Shown: positions 1-9,415, numbered from the stretch's first letter. The stretch: DNA of 64,000 nt from Halobacteriales archaeon QS_3_64_16 (GCA_003021705.1 PXRJ01000007.1:74983-138982); one strand, 5' to 3'. Notes: generated by a model not told the origin, from the letters alone. Program-made: numbers and translations.

Positions 1-72
1 TCGGCTGCTCGTATCGATCGGCTGGGGGTAGTGAGTCGACACTAGAGGCTATGGACGCAGCGTTCCCGGGAG

Positions 73-831
73 CTACATGTACATCCGGTCGTCGTAGCGG
101 TCGTCCTCGCGGGTATCCTGGACGTGTTCGGCGAGGCGCTCGTAGTATGCGCCGACACTGGCGGCGAATTCCTCGATCGGGCCGGTATCGATGTCGAGAT
201 CGTAGACGTCCTCGACCGTCTCGAGCAATCGGAGCGCGGCGTCGATGTCGGGGCTGCGTGGGTGGACCGGCGTAGTATACACACAGACCGCGAGCAAGGG
301 TTCGAGCCCGTGAGTCACCAAGCTCCCGTTGATACCGCTGAGGTAGCCGTTTTCCATCGGTTGGGGGGACGTCTCGCTATCGAGATCAGCGAGATGCTTC
401 TCGCGATAGTCCTCGGTCGCGATGTAGAAGCTCCGGTGGGCCTCGGGGTCGTGGTCGAGCGGTACGCCCGAGAGAACGGCGATCTCCTCGACGCTATTCC
501 GTTCGGTCCACTCGACGATCGCGCTCCCGAAGGGATCGGCCGCTCCCAGCGGGACGAACAGCTCGCCCATGAGCACGGTGATGTCCAGATCGGGGCGCGA
601 GAACAGCCGGGTGTGATGGTGGGCCAGTCCACCCGAAAACGGTGCGATCGAAGGCAGGTTCTCGGCGGCGATGTGGCCGGTCTCCTCCAAGTCGAGCTGG
701 TCGATGAGGTAATCGACGGCGGTAAGTCCAGCCAAACCGAACTCCGAGAAACCAGCGAGCAGTGTCTCTGCGGGCTCACTGTTGTGAACGATGTCGAAGG
801 TCGAAGCAGCGTCGTGAGGATCACTCGACAT
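73..831 (-). CDS. PAC2 family protein
   Basis: This 252-residue acidic protein has the size and general pattern of archaeal PAC2-family proteins, relatives of proteasome assembly chaperones whose role in archaea is unsettled. Residues near 85-100 (ITVLMGELFVPLG) and the NGYLSGINGSL stretch near 160 resemble the family core, in which a strand-glycine-loop pattern recurs. The ATG at 831 is followed directly by an acidic leader, and no better start is visible. It lies downstream of purF on the same strand, separated by 315 bases carrying strong hairpins, so cotranscription is doubtful. Family assignment is by pattern only; function is not inferred. Confidence 0.7.
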   Translation of the reverse strand: MSSDPHDAASTFDIVHNSEPAETLLAGFSEFGLAGLTAVDYLIDQLDLEETGHIAAENLPSIAPFSGGLAHHHTRLFSRPDLDITVLMGELFVPLGAADPFGSAIVEWTERNSVEEIAVLSGVPLDHDPEAHRSFYIATEDYREKHLADLDSETSPQPMENGYLSGINGSLVTHGLEPLLAVCVYTTPVHPRSPDIDAALRLLETVEDVYDLDIDTGPIEEFAASVGAYYERLAEHVQDTREDDRYDDRMYM

Positions 832-1146
832 ACCTCGGCTCCGAGCGATCGACCGTCAACCGTTTCGCGTGCGTCGTCGTATTTCTTGCTTGGATCGAAG
901 CACCGAAACGGCGAGGCGGTGCGGAACGTCGCATCCGCGAGCGCTAGCGAGCGGTTCCCCGCGAACGAGCCGAAGGCCAGTGAGCGTTTTTGATCCCCGG
1001 TCGTTCTTGTTCGCTCCCGTTAGTCGCTCACGAAAACAGATTCTTGCCGGGCCCATAGTGAGCGACCGCAGGGAGTCGTTCGAAAGGCGCTTCGTGCCTT
1101 TCGAACCATGAGTGAGTGAGCGAGGATCCCAGCGAAAAAGTGGGTG
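832..1146. other. Intergenic region with hairpin and repeat-like segment
   Basis: These 315 bases between purF and the PAC2 gene hold no credible gene. A perfect 11-bp inverted repeat (GTTCGAAAGGC, 7-base loop, GCCTTTCGAAC) lies at 1078-1106. A segment at 979-1074 shares an identical 14-mer and a spaced near-identical 11-mer with 43319-43373, suggesting a dispersed haloarchaeal repeat. The hairpin could end purF transcripts or be part of the repeat. Confidence 0.6.
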
Positions 1147-2634
1147 TTAGTCGTCGGCGTTGCCGGCAGCCTCGACTGCGGAATCGCCGACCAACGGGCG
1201 CTCTACCTCTCGATCGCTTTCTTCGCCGTCGATGTCGTAGGGGTATTTTCCCGTCACGCAGCCCAGACAGAGGTCCGCGCGCTCGCGGTCGAGGGTCTCT
1301 GCGATCGCGTCGATCGAGAGATAGGCGAGGCTGTCGGCCTCGAGCACGTCTCGTACCTCCTCGGTCGTTCTGTCCGACGCGATGAGTTCCTCGCGGCTCG
1401 CCATGTCGATGCCCATGTAACAGGGCGCGACGATCGGCGGCGCGCCGATCCGGACGTGAACTTCCTCCGCACCGGCGTCCTGGAGTAGTTCGACGAGTTG
1501 GGTCGAGGTCGTCCCGCGGACGATCGAGTCGTCGATCAACGTCACCGACCGTCCCACGACGGTACTCTTGATCGGGTTGAGCTTCAGGCGGACGGCGCGT
1601 TCGCGCTCGTCTTGGCTTGGCATGATAAATGTCCGGCCGACGTAGCGGTTTTTCATCAGCCCCTCGGCGAACTCGACGTTCGGTTCTCCCTCCTCCGCCG
1701 AGTTCTCGGCGTTCTCGCGGCCCTCATTCGCGGCTTCGGCATACCCGGTGGCAAACGCTCTCCCGGAGTCAGGCACCGGCATCACGACGTCGGTCTCGAC
1801 GGGATTTTCCTTCCAGAGCCGATGGCCGAGTTCCCGGCGAACGTCGTAGACCAGTTCTTCGTCGATCACGCTGTCGGGCCGGGCGAAGTAGACGTACTCG
1901 AAGAAGCAGTTCGCCGACTGGGGCGGTGAGGCGAGCTGGTAGGAGTCGAAGCCCGACCCGTCCTCCTCGAGCACGACGAGTTCGCCGGGCCTGACCTCGC
2001 GAATGAGTTCGCCATCCAGAGTATCGACCGCCGCGGACTCGCTCGCTAAAACGTAGCCATCGCCCAGATCGCCGATACACAGCGGTCGGTTCCCCTGGGG
2101 GTCACGCAAGCCCATCACCGTGTCGTCGTGGGTGATCGTCAGCGAGTAGGAGCCATGAATCCGGCTCATCGTCCGCTTGACCGCACGGACGAGATCGGAT
2201 TCGAGCAGGTTGTGCGCGAGGTCGTGGGCGATGACCTCGGTGTCCCCGCGGGTCGTGAAGGCGTGGCCCCGCTCTTCGAGATCGGCGCGTATGTCGGCGG
2301 CGTTTACGAGGTTGCCGTTGTGTGCGAGGCCGAGCGACCCACTTTTGAACGAGACCGAGAAGGGCTGAGCACAGCAGGCGTCTACCCCTCCGGAGGTGGG
2401 ATAGCGGACGTGGCCGGCCCCGACCGATCCCCGGAGGTCATCTAAGTCTTCGGCGGCAAAGACGTCGCCGACCAGGCCGGTCTCGACGTGGTCGTACTGC
2501 TGGAACCCGTCGTGGGTGACGATCCCCGCGGACTCCTGGCCGCGGTGCTGGAGAGCATACAGCGAGTAATACAATGGACGTGCGGCGGCGCGATCGGCGA
2601 GTGAAATGCCGACGACGCCGCATTTCTCGTGCAT
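1147..2634 (-). CDS. purF: Amidophosphoribosyltransferase (PurF)
   Basis: PurF transfers glutamine-derived ammonia to PRPP, the first committed step of purine synthesis. The N-terminal glutaminase (residues 1-230) keeps the catalytic cysteine at position 5 (MHEKCG), exposed after removal of a short propeptide, and the signatures RGQESAG and AHNGNLVN. The phosphoribosyltransferase domain has the PRPP loop LIDDSIVRGTTS near residue 360. Cysteines in SANCFF, VAPCYMG and LCLGC match the four iron-sulfur ligands of the Bacillus-type enzyme, so a [4Fe-4S] cluster is likely. At 495 residues it is of normal length with an acidic C-terminal tail. It sits close downstream of the LSm-L37e pair. Confidence 0.97.
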   Translation of the reverse strand: MHEKCGVVGISLADRAAARPLYYSLYALQHRGQESAGIVTHDGFQQYDHVETGLVGDVFAAEDLDDLRGSVGAGHVRYPTSGGVDACCAQPFSVSFKSGSLGLAHNGNLVNAADIRADLEERGHAFTTRGDTEVIAHDLAHNLLESDLVRAVKRTMSRIHGSYSLTITHDDTVMGLRDPQGNRPLCIGDLGDGYVLASESAAVDTLDGELIREVRPGELVVLEEDGSGFDSYQLASPPQSANCFFEYVYFARPDSVIDEELVYDVRRELGHRLWKENPVETDVVMPVPDSGRAFATGYAEAANEGRENAENSAEEGEPNVEFAEGLMKNRYVGRTFIMPSQDERERAVRLKLNPIKSTVVGRSVTLIDDSIVRGTTSTQLVELLQDAGAEEVHVRIGAPPIVAPCYMGIDMASREELIASDRTTEEVRDVLEADSLAYLSIDAIAETLDRERADLCLGCVTGKYPYDIDGEESDREVERPLVGDSAVEAAGNADD

Positions 2635-2782
2635 CGAGCTAGTAAACTCTCGTTCCCGCTTTTGCGTTCGTGGCGTGGTGATTGGCGGTCACGTGGTATG
2701 GGCGATCATTACGCGGCGGCGGTCGCCTGCAACGGCGGAAATCCGATCGGGCGAGCGCTTCTCAGTCCGGCGGTCGAAGTTC

Positions 2783-2953
2783 TTACTCGCCTGTCTTCTC
2801 CTGCCAGGCGTAGTCGCGGCGCTTGGCGGATTTCCCGAACCCACAGGACGCACAGACGCCCTTTCGCTTGTGGTAGGACTTGTTCCCACACCGACGACAC
2901 CGTACGTGGGTCGTCTTGTTCTTCTTCCCTTGGGCGGGCGTTCCGTCGGTCAT
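2783..2953 (-). CDS. rpl37e: 50S ribosomal protein L37e
   Basis: This 56-residue protein is the archaeal/eukaryotic large-subunit protein eL37, which binds rRNA through a zinc finger. Reading the minus strand from the ATG at 2953 gives [19 protein letters not shown] at the N-terminus, four zinc cysteines as C19-x2-C22 and C34-x2-C37, and a basic C-terminus ending in KTGE. The start overlaps the stop of the upstream LSm gene (ATGA), so the two are translationally coupled, an arrangement conserved in haloarchaea. Length is normal for the family. Confidence 0.97.
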   Translation of the reverse strand: MTDGTPAQGKKNKTTHVRCRRCGNKSYHKRKGVCASCGFGKSAKRRDYAWQEKTGE

Positions 2954-3207
2954 GTCGTGATCGAGACGAGGTTATCGCCGCGTATAATGATTGTGTCTTC
3001 GACCGCCTCGCTTCCTCTATCCCCGGCTTCGATCGGTTCCTCGCTGCCACCCACAGCCCCTTCCTCGCTTTCGGTCGGATCAAGTACGAGGTTCATGTGC
3101 TGGTCGTAGCCCGCCAGTTCCCCGCGGTGTGTCTCGCCGCCTTTCAGCCGGACGGCGACCTGATCCCCGATGGACGCTTCGAGTACGTCAAGCGGTCGGC
3201 CACTCAT
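2950..3207 (-). CDS. lsm: LSm (Sm-like) RNA-binding protein
   Basis: This is an 85-residue archaeal Sm-like protein that forms rings binding U-rich RNA. The Sm1 motif covers about residues 8-45 ([27 protein letters not shown]) with the conserved Gly and MNL-Asp positions, written here only as landmarks: G23-G24 and the MN pair near 38. The Sm2 motif [11 protein letters not shown] lies at residues 73-83. Between them is an acidic haloarchaeal insert. The gene overlaps the L37e start by four bases; its promoter should be in 3208-3319. Confidence 0.95.
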   Translation of the reverse strand: MSGRPLDVLEASIGDQVAVRLKGGETHRGELAGYDQHMNLVLDPTESEEGAVGGSEEPIEAGDRGSEAVEDTIIIRGDNLVSITT

Positions 3208-3319
3208 ACCGAGGGGCCTGCCCTTTGGCTATTAAGCGTACCGACTGAACTCGAAGGACGGGCCGGGATCGACGACGTGGAAGGACGAAAGGGAGAGGGG
3301 GAGGACAGGGGACCGTGTT

Positions 3320-4312
3320 CTACGGCGAGTCCGGGGGTAGTTCGGAGGCGTTCGCTCCGCTTTCGGCGGCCAGTTCGTCGATCCGTTTCGCGATGTCTAA
3401 CGCACACAGGCCGTCGGCGGCGCTCACCTCGGGTTCCCGGCCGCTTCGCACGCACTCGACGAAGGAAGCGAGTTCGCGCTTGAGGGGCTCTGCGCTCTCG
3501 ACCATCGGTCGCTCGACGATCCCTTCGTGGCGGTAGCGTAGCTCCCCTTGCTGTTCGATGTATTCGGGTAGGGAGTGACGATGCATCTCGATCGACTGGT
3601 TGAGGTAATCGACGACGATCCAGGACTCGGCGGTCGTGATCGAGAGCCTGCGAACTTTCTCCTGAGTGAGCCGGCTCGCGGTGAGGCTCGCAACGACGCC
3701 GCTCTCGAAGCCCAGTTGAGCGTCGATGTAGCGATTCCCACGAGTACCCAGGGCGTTGAGCGCGGTGAGGTCGCTGCCGACGAGCGAGAAGAGTACATCT
3801 ATATCGTGGATCATCAGATCGAAGGCAGCGCTGTCCTCGATGTCCCGGTCGAGAGGCGGGCTCAGCCGCTGGGCGTCGACCGCGATGAGGTCGTGCTCGT
3901 CGAGCACCTCGCGGACGGCCGCGACCGCGGGGTTGAACCGCTCGATGTGGCCGACCTGGATGCGAACGTCGTGCTCGTCGGCCAAGGCGGCGAGGCGTTC
4001 GCCTTCTTCGCGCTCGGCGACGAAGGGCTTCTCGACGAGGACGTGGACGCCGCGCTCGATACACTCGCGGGCGAGTTCGTAGTGGTACTCGGTCGGGACC
4101 GCGATCGAGACGAGATCGACCGCATCGAGCAGGGCATCCCGGGAGAGCGATCGGGTTGCGTTGTGATCGGCGACGCTCGCTGCTCGGTCGGCGTCGGCAT
4201 CACAGATCCCGACGAGATCGACTTCCGCGAGCTCGCCGTAGACCCGGGCGTGGTGCTGGCCCATCGTGCCGACGCCGATCACGCCGGCTTTCGGACGACC
4301 GTTTTCCATCAT
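3320..4312 (-). CDS. Gfo/Idh/MocA family oxidoreductase
   Basis: This NAD(P)-dependent oxidoreductase of about 330 residues begins with a Rossmann motif (GVIGVGTMGQHHARVY) and has the family signature VLVEKPF near residue 95, whose Lys-Pro helps hold the nicotinamide ring. The C-terminal half is the alpha/beta substrate domain. The frame stays open upstream to 4453, but that stretch reads like intergenic DNA; the paired ATG codons at 4312/4309 place the Rossmann fold six or seven residues from the start, as usual. Substrate, probably a sugar, inositol or sugar acid, cannot be told from sequence. It stands alone between the LSm operon and an M42 peptidase. Confidence 0.88.
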   Translation of the reverse strand: MMENGRPKAGVIGVGTMGQHHARVYGELAEVDLVGICDADADRAASVADHNATRSLSRDALLDAVDLVSIAVPTEYHYELARECIERGVHVLVEKPFVAEREEGERLAALADEHDVRIQVGHIERFNPAVAAVREVLDEHDLIAVDAQRLSPPLDRDIEDSAAFDLMIHDIDVLFSLVGSDLTALNALGTRGNRYIDAQLGFESGVVASLTASRLTQEKVRRLSITTAESWIVVDYLNQSIEMHRHSLPEYIEQQGELRYRHEGIVERPMVESAEPLKRELASFVECVRSGREPEVSAADGLCALDIAKRIDELAAESGANASELPPDSP

Positions 4313-4600
4313 CGGTATCGGCCCTCCGATTGCCGTCCCGAAACGTGAGGGGACCCTTCGCTCGTCCGAGCTACCCACGAATGAACTCCCGGTGTGATCG
4401 GTCTTCCCCCGGCGACCCCGGCTTCGCCATCGCTTTCCACCCTCATCACCCACTCCTCCATTGCTCTATGTGAGTCACATATTGCTCTCGGATAAAAGTC
4501 TGCTGGCCGGCGAACTTCCTGCGACCGCGGGCTCGCTTCGGGATGCCGACCGGCGGCCTCGCTTCTCGGCCTATCGCGCTCCGGACGCCGAAACGGGCGG

Positions 4601-5710
4601 TCATATCCCGACGTCGAAGCTCTCTCGATTGCTCGCGAGGGCGGCGGCCGAGCCGAGCAGTTCGGCGACGGCGGTCAGGTCCTCGGTGTCGATCGCTTCG
4701 ACGGGCGTGTGCATATACCGGTTCGGAAGCCCGACCGACAGCGCCGGGATCGCGCCACGAGCCGTGTAGAAGGCGTCGGCGTCCGTCCCGGTGTAACTGC
4801 CCGATGCCTGTAGTTGCACGTCGATTCCCTCCTCGGCGGCCGCCTCGCGCACGAGATCGACGAGCGCCGGATGGTTCGTACTCCCCCTGGCGATCACGGG
4901 TCCCTCGCCGAGGGAGATCGTGCCGGCTTTCTTCGATCCGCTATCGGGGTGGTCGGTGGCGTGGGTGACGTCGATCGCAACGACGGCGTCGGGCGCCAGA
5001 TCGAAGCCGACCATCCGTGCGCCCTTCAGGCCGACTTCCTCCTGGATCGTACTCACCGCATGTATCGTCGTATCGACCTCTCGCTCGGCGGCGATCCCGA
5101 GCGTTTCGGCGGCCGCCCAGATCCCGATCCGGTTGTCCATCCCCCGGGCGGCCAGACGGGTGCCCGCGAGGTCTTCGGTCTCGGTCGCGAACGTGATCGG
5201 GTCGCCGACCTCGGTTAACTCCTTCGCTTCCTCGCGGTCCGCCGCTCCGATGTCGACGTACTGCTCCTCGATGTCGGTGAGCGAGTCCTCGGCGCGCTCG
5301 CGGAGGTGGATCGCGGTCTGGCCGATCACACCGGCAATCGGATCGACCGATCCATCCGAACTCCCCGAGCCATCCGGGTTATCCGACCCACTCGAGGCGT
5401 GGATTCGGACGCGCTGGCCCTGGGAGACCGAGCGATCGGCACCGCCGATCGAGCCCAGCCGGAGAAATCCCTCCTCGTCGATGTCCCGAACGATGAGTCC
5501 GATCTCGTCGGCGTGGCCAGCGAAGGCGATCTCCGGGCCCTCCTCGGAGCCCCGATAGGTCGCGACGGCGTTGCCGTAGGCGTCGGTCGTCACCTCCTCG
5601 GCGAACTGATTTACATGATCGATCCAGACCCGCTGACAACGCGACTCGAACCCGGAGGGGCTCGGTGTGTCGAGCAAGCTATCGAGAAAGTCCCGCTGAC
5701 GGTCGTTCAC
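4601..5710 (-). CDS. M42 family metallo-aminopeptidase
   Basis: This 369-residue protein matches the M42 (FrvX, TET-type) zinc aminopeptidases that trim peptides as large tetrahedral assemblies. Visible metal and catalytic residues in order are His in FAGHADEIG (about 66), Asp in ARGMDNRIG, the Glu pair in TIQEEVGLKG, Asp in VAIDVTHATD and His in NRYMHTPVE. An acidic Ser/Gly/Asp-rich insert around residues 105-125 interrupts the usual dimerisation domain. Length is typical. It is read alone, divergent from the acidic membrane protein at 5890. Confidence 0.93.
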   Translation of the reverse strand: MNDRQRDFLDSLLDTPSPSGFESRCQRVWIDHVNQFAEEVTTDAYGNAVATYRGSEEGPEIAFAGHADEIGLIVRDIDEEGFLRLGSIGGADRSVSQGQRVRIHASSGSDNPDGSGSSDGSVDPIAGVIGQTAIHLRERAEDSLTDIEEQYVDIGAADREEAKELTEVGDPITFATETEDLAGTRLAARGMDNRIGIWAAAETLGIAAEREVDTTIHAVSTIQEEVGLKGARMVGFDLAPDAVVAIDVTHATDHPDSGSKKAGTISLGEGPVIARGSTNHPALVDLVREAAAEEGIDVQLQASGSYTGTDADAFYTARGAIPALSVGLPNRYMHTPVEAIDTEDLTAVAELLGSAAALASNRESFDVGI

Positions 5711-5889
5711 GTCCGGCGTTGCCGACCGAGGGGCATCAACGCCTCGAAATCGAGCGGTGCTGACACCCTATGGGGAAGTGTCTTCGCCGCGACGGCTCCG
5801 CGCTCGATCGAGGGCGTTACCGGGAACTCGCCGAGAACTGCTGGCCTGAAAGCCAAACGGATAAGTCACTCCTGGGAGAACGGGTGAGC

Positions 5890-6270
5890 ATGGCAGAGAA
5901 GATAACGCTGTTCGAGATCCACGCACACACCGACGGCAGTAGCCTCAACCTCGAACCCTCAGTCGGCTCCGGGGTCGGCCGATTGGTACGGAATGCCCTC
6001 AGTAGCGGCGAGGAGGAAGGCGAGAGCGGGAGCGTCGTCGAGTCCCTCGAGGCCGACGAGGAGGAAGCTGACGGCGAGGACGACGGCGATCTCGACGAGA
6101 TCGAGTTCGAGAGCGACGAGGACGAAGCGGACAACGAGGAGGACAACGGTGCCGGGAAGGGCACTGGTCTGGCCGGTCTACTCGCACTTATCGCGTTCGT
6201 GTTCCTCGCCCGGAACTTCCTCGGCGAGGACGACGAGGAAGACCCCTTCGAGGAAGAGTTCGGTCAGTAG
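5890..6270 (+). CDS. Acidic single-pass membrane protein, unknown function
   Basis: I do not recognise a family beyond haloarchaeal hypothetical proteins. The 126 residues start MAEKITLFEIHAHT, run through a long Glu/Asp-rich stretch (about residues 45-95), then a hydrophobic segment GLAGLLALIAFVFLARNFLG near residues 95-112 and an acidic tail. The ATG at 5890 is preferred to the upstream in-frame start at 5770 because only noncoding-like sequence precedes it. The topology suggests a membrane-anchored acidic domain. Confidence 0.75.
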   Translation: MAEKITLFEIHAHTDGSSLNLEPSVGSGVGRLVRNALSSGEEEGESGSVVESLEADEEEADGEDDGDLDEIEFESDEDEADNEEDNGAGKGTGLAGLLALIAFVFLARNFLGEDDEEDPFEEEFGQ

Positions 6271-6333
6271 ACCACAGTTCACGGCGTTTTACCGGACACA
6301 ACCCCTTTGGGTCGCGAGTTCTGATAATCGGTC

Positions 6334-7299
6334 GTGAGTATTTACCACAGCGTTAGGGCTCTCACCGAGGCGTCGGGCGATGGCCCGATCGACTGGGGGG
6401 CCGTCACGGAAGCGGCGAAGGCCTCGACCGAGCCCGGCGCGCTCGACCTCACGACGGGCGAGCAACGGGGCTACTCGGACGACGTCCGTGATGCCCGGGC
6501 TCGAATACGGGAGGTCGGCGGCGTCGAGTTCGACCTCCCCGACCAGATCGAGGTTCAGGACCGCCACCACTGGATCGACGCGAACGTCGCGACCTTCGAG
6601 CGGGTCATGCGCCCGATCGAGGACTACGCTCAAGGACTGTTCCCCGGGGTCGCCCGGATGGCCAACACCGGTTCGATGGCACTCGCACTCTCCTTTCTCG
6701 GCGGCAACGTTTTGGGGCAGTACGATCCCCTCCTGCTCGCCGATCCGGAAGCGGAGGGCCAGGATCACGCGCTCTACTTCGTCCATCCGAACATCGGCCG
6801 GGTAGCCGAGGAGTTAGACGTCGACGAGGAGCGATTCCGCCGCTGGATCGCCTTCCACGAGGTAACCCACGCCGCGGAGTTCGGCACAGCGCCGTGGCTC
6901 TCCGAGCACCTAGAAACCCGTATGCAGCGGGGTATCGAGGCCTTGGCGAAGGGCGACCTCGATCGGGAGGCTTTCGAGGAGTTGAACGTCGCGATGACCG
7001 CCGTCGAGGGCTATGCGGAACTGCTCATGGACGAGGCCTTCGACGAGGAGTACGCCGATCTCCGGGAGAAGTTAGACGAGCGCCGCCGGGGACGGGGCCC
7101 GCTCACGCGGCTCATCGGGCGGCTGCTCGGTCTCGGAATGAAACGCCGCCAGTACGTCCGCGGGAAGGCCTTTTTCACCGAGGTCGTCGCGGATCGGGGC
7201 ATCGAGGGTGCGAGTGCGGTGTGGCGCTCGCCCGAGCACCTGCCGACCGACGAGGAACTCGACGAACCTCGGCGGTGGCTCGCGCGCGTGGTCGGCTAG
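6334..7299 (+). CDS. DUF2342 zinc-dependent metalloprotease-like protein
   Basis: This 321-residue protein starts at GTG 6334. The motif HEVTHAAEFGTAPW near residue 177 is the HExxH-type zinc site of the DUF2342 family, annotated as F420-biosynthesis-associated or putative metalloprotease in archaea and actinobacteria. The helical C-terminal half carries a basic segment (KRRQYVRGKAFF) that is common in the family. No catalytic activity is established. It is interesting that cofE and mer, both F420 genes, lie elsewhere in the window, but the distance gives no direct link. Confidence 0.82.
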   Translation: MSIYHSVRALTEASGDGPIDWGAVTEAAKASTEPGALDLTTGEQRGYSDDVRDARARIREVGGVEFDLPDQIEVQDRHHWIDANVATFERVMRPIEDYAQGLFPGVARMANTGSMALALSFLGGNVLGQYDPLLLADPEAEGQDHALYFVHPNIGRVAEELDVDEERFRRWIAFHEVTHAAEFGTAPWLSEHLETRMQRGIEALAKGDLDREAFEELNVAMTAVEGYAELLMDEAFDEEYADLREKLDERRRGRGPLTRLIGRLLGLGMKRRQYVRGKAFFTEVVADRGIEGASAVWRSPEHLPTDEELDEPRRWLARVVG

Positions 7300-7438
7300 A
7301 GAGGGGATCGGACGACGATCGAGCGGACGCCGAGACGAGCGCATGGCTCGTGGCAGGAACACATACTCACTCACGCACCGCCGGGAGCGCTACGAGAGGG
7401 ACGATGCCGCGGCTGATCGATCGAACTATTATTCGATC

Positions 7439-7455
7439 TATTTCAATCAGAAACG
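7439..7455. promoter_or_regulatory. Putative GlpR operator upstream of glpR-pfkB
   Basis: An inverted repeat TATTTC-N5-GAAACG lies 64 bases before the glpR ATG, next to an AT-rich stretch likely to hold the promoter. The right arm and following bases (AGAAACGATCA) are identical to the site before ptsC. Shared sequence and spacing suggest that one regulator, most simply GlpR, binds both promoters. Confidence 0.55.
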
Positions 7456-7518
7456 ATCACCTTATGGACCTAAACAGTTAACTTTGGGACCCGACCAAAC
7501 GGAAACGGACGCCACGGC

Positions 7519-8307
7519 ATGTTACCGGATTCACGACGGCGGGAGATTGTCGAGCAGGTGCGCGAACACGACGGCCGTAGCGTGACGGAGTTGGCCGACC
7601 GACTCGGGTTCTCGAAGGCGACGATCAGGCGCGACCTGCGCGACCTCGACGCGGAGGGACTGATCGAACGCTCGCATGGCGGGGCAGTACCGACGAAGAC
7701 GATCGGCCGCGAGCGATCCTACGATCAGCGCGAGATCAGGAATCTAGAGGCGAAAACCGCGATCGGCGAACGCGCTGCCGGGGAGATCGACGCGGGCGAG
7801 ATCGTGTTCTTCGATGCGGGAACGACGACGATGGAAGCCGCGAAGGCGATCTCGGAAGAGCAAAACTTTCTTGCCGTGACGAACTCGCCGCTCTGTGCGC
7901 TGGGGCTCGCCGAGGACGACCGGGAAGTAAAGCTCACCGGCGGGACGCTCAGACCACGGACGCGGGCGCTCGTCGGGCCGAGCGCCGAGGAGTTCATGGA
8001 GCGGATCCACGTCGATCTCCTCTTCCTCGGGACGAACGCGATCGACGCCGAGCGAGGACTCATGACGCCGAACGAGGACGAAGCGCGGGTGAAGCAACTC
8101 ATGGTCGAACACGCCGAACGGGTAGTCCTACTCGCCGACGCCTCGAAACTCGGCGAGCGGAGTTTCGTCGGGTTCGCCGATCTCGCCGATATCGACTTCG
8201 TTTGCACCGACGCGGATCTCGACGGGGAAGAAGGGACCCACACCCAGTACCGGGAGGCGTTCGCCGAAAGCGGGGTCGAGGTAGTTAGCGTGGGAGGGAA
8301 GACGTGA
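7519..8307 (+). CDS. glpR: DeoR/GlpR-type transcriptional regulator
   Basis: This 262-residue protein is a DeoR-family repressor. Residues 3-58 form the winged helix (RRREIVEQV, SKATIRRDLRDL), and residues 75-235 the DeoRC sugar-phosphate sensor with FFDAGTTTMEAA and FLGTNAID. In Haloferax volcanii, GlpR represses fructose and glycerol metabolism genes and is cotranscribed with pfkB, the arrangement seen here: the pfkB GTG overlaps the glpR stop (GTGA). An inverted repeat in its own promoter suggests autoregulation. The ATG at 7519 places the helix-turn-helix at the extreme N-terminus, as usual. Confidence 0.93.
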   Translation: MLPDSRRREIVEQVREHDGRSVTELADRLGFSKATIRRDLRDLDAEGLIERSHGGAVPTKTIGRERSYDQREIRNLEAKTAIGERAAGEIDAGEIVFFDAGTTTMEAAKAISEEQNFLAVTNSPLCALGLAEDDREVKLTGGTLRPRTRALVGPSAEEFMERIHVDLLFLGTNAIDAERGLMTPNEDEARVKQLMVEHAERVVLLADASKLGERSFVGFADLADIDFVCTDADLDGEEGTHTQYREAFAESGVEVVSVGGKT

Positions 8308-9209
8308 TCGCGACCGTGACGCTCAACCCGGCGATCGATCACACCGTTCGCCTCGATGAACCCCTCGAAGGCGGGGCTGTCCAGCGAACGCGCGAAGCAC
8401 GGTTCGACGCTGGCGGAAAGGGCATCAACGTCTCGAAGTATCTCGGCGGTCTGGGGATCGAGACGCTCGCGACCGGCGTCTCGGGCGGCTTTCTCGGCGA
8501 ATTCGTCGCCGAGCGGCTCGAAAGCGAGGGGATCGCTCACGAGTTCGTGTCGATCGACGATCACGTCCGGCTCAACACCACGATTCTGGCCGATGGCGAG
8601 TACAAGATCAACCACGCCGGACCGAATCTCGATGTGGCGACGGTCGGGGAGATAATCGCCGTTCTCGACACTCACGACCCCGATCGGGTCGTCGTTGCGG
8701 GCAGCCTCCCGCCGGGACTCGGCCCCGAGTCGATCGACCGGATCGCCCGTGGGGGAGCTTGGGGGACGGTCGTCGATCTCGGTGGCGAACTCCTGTGTGA
8801 GTTGAACGCCGAATACGCGCTCTGTGCACCCAATCAGGCGGAGCTGACGGCCACGACGGGGACGGACACCGGAACGATCGAGGAGTGTCGGGCGGCCACG
8901 CTGGCACTCCGCGAGTCGGGGTTCGAGCGCGTGCTCACCTCTCTGGGTGCCGACGGCGCGTTGCTCGCGGCTGGCGGGGAGACCTACCACGCGTCGGCAC
9001 TCGACACCGAGGTAGTCGACACCGTAGGAGCGGGCGACTCGCTGCTCGCGGGCGTGTTGGCGGCCCGAGAACGAGAAGCGAGCGACGAGCGGGCGCTCGC
9101 GGCGGGCATCGCCGTCGCCTCCCGGGCCGTCTCGGTTCCCGGAACGACGATACCGCTTCTCGGCGACGTCAAGGACGACGCGGAGAAGGTGTCCGTATCG
9201 GTCGTCTGA
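8304..9209 (+). CDS. pfkB: 1-phosphofructokinase (PfkB family)
   Basis: This 301-residue ribokinase-family enzyme phosphorylates fructose-1-phosphate, the PTS product, to fructose-1,6-bisphosphate. It shows the substrate-binding start TLNPAIDHTV, the N-terminal signature AGGKGINVSKYLGGLG near residue 37 and the C-terminal anion hole/base motif DTVGAGDSLLAG near residue 240 with the catalytic Asp. GTG 8304 overlaps the glpR stop, so both are one transcript. The 206-base gap to ptsC contains a separate promoter and operator. Confidence 0.93.
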   Translation: MIATVTLNPAIDHTVRLDEPLEGGAVQRTREARFDAGGKGINVSKYLGGLGIETLATGVSGGFLGEFVAERLESEGIAHEFVSIDDHVRLNTTILADGEYKINHAGPNLDVATVGEIIAVLDTHDPDRVVVAGSLPPGLGPESIDRIARGGAWGTVVDLGGELLCELNAEYALCAPNQAELTATTGTDTGTIEECRAATLALRESGFERVLTSLGADGALLAAGGETYHASALDTEVVDTVGAGDSLLAGVLAAREREASDERALAAGIAVASRAVSVPGTTIPLLGDVKDDAEKVSVSVV

Positions 9210-9334
9210 ACGCGCTAGCCACCCGCTGCGTTCGATCGTCGCTCGCAATGAATCAGCGATCGCTACGATTCCGTCGTCCCGTCGACGAACAGCGGGCGAG
9301 GCGAGCACGCACCTTGCCGTGAACGCTCGACGAC

Positions 9335-9351
9335 CGTTTCGATAAGAAACG
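9335..9351. promoter_or_regulatory. Putative GlpR operator upstream of the PTS operon
   Basis: A perfect inverted repeat CGTTTC-N5-GAAACG lies 65 bases before the ptsC ATG, just ahead of an AT-rich TATA-like stretch near 9360-9370. Spacing and arms match the glpR site at 7439-7455. Position overlapping or adjoining the basal promoter would suit a repressor. Confidence 0.6.
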
Positions 9352-9415
9352 ATCAAAATCGTGCATACTCGAAAGGTTTTTCGATAGGCAGGGCGACGAT
9401 CATGACAGACAATCC

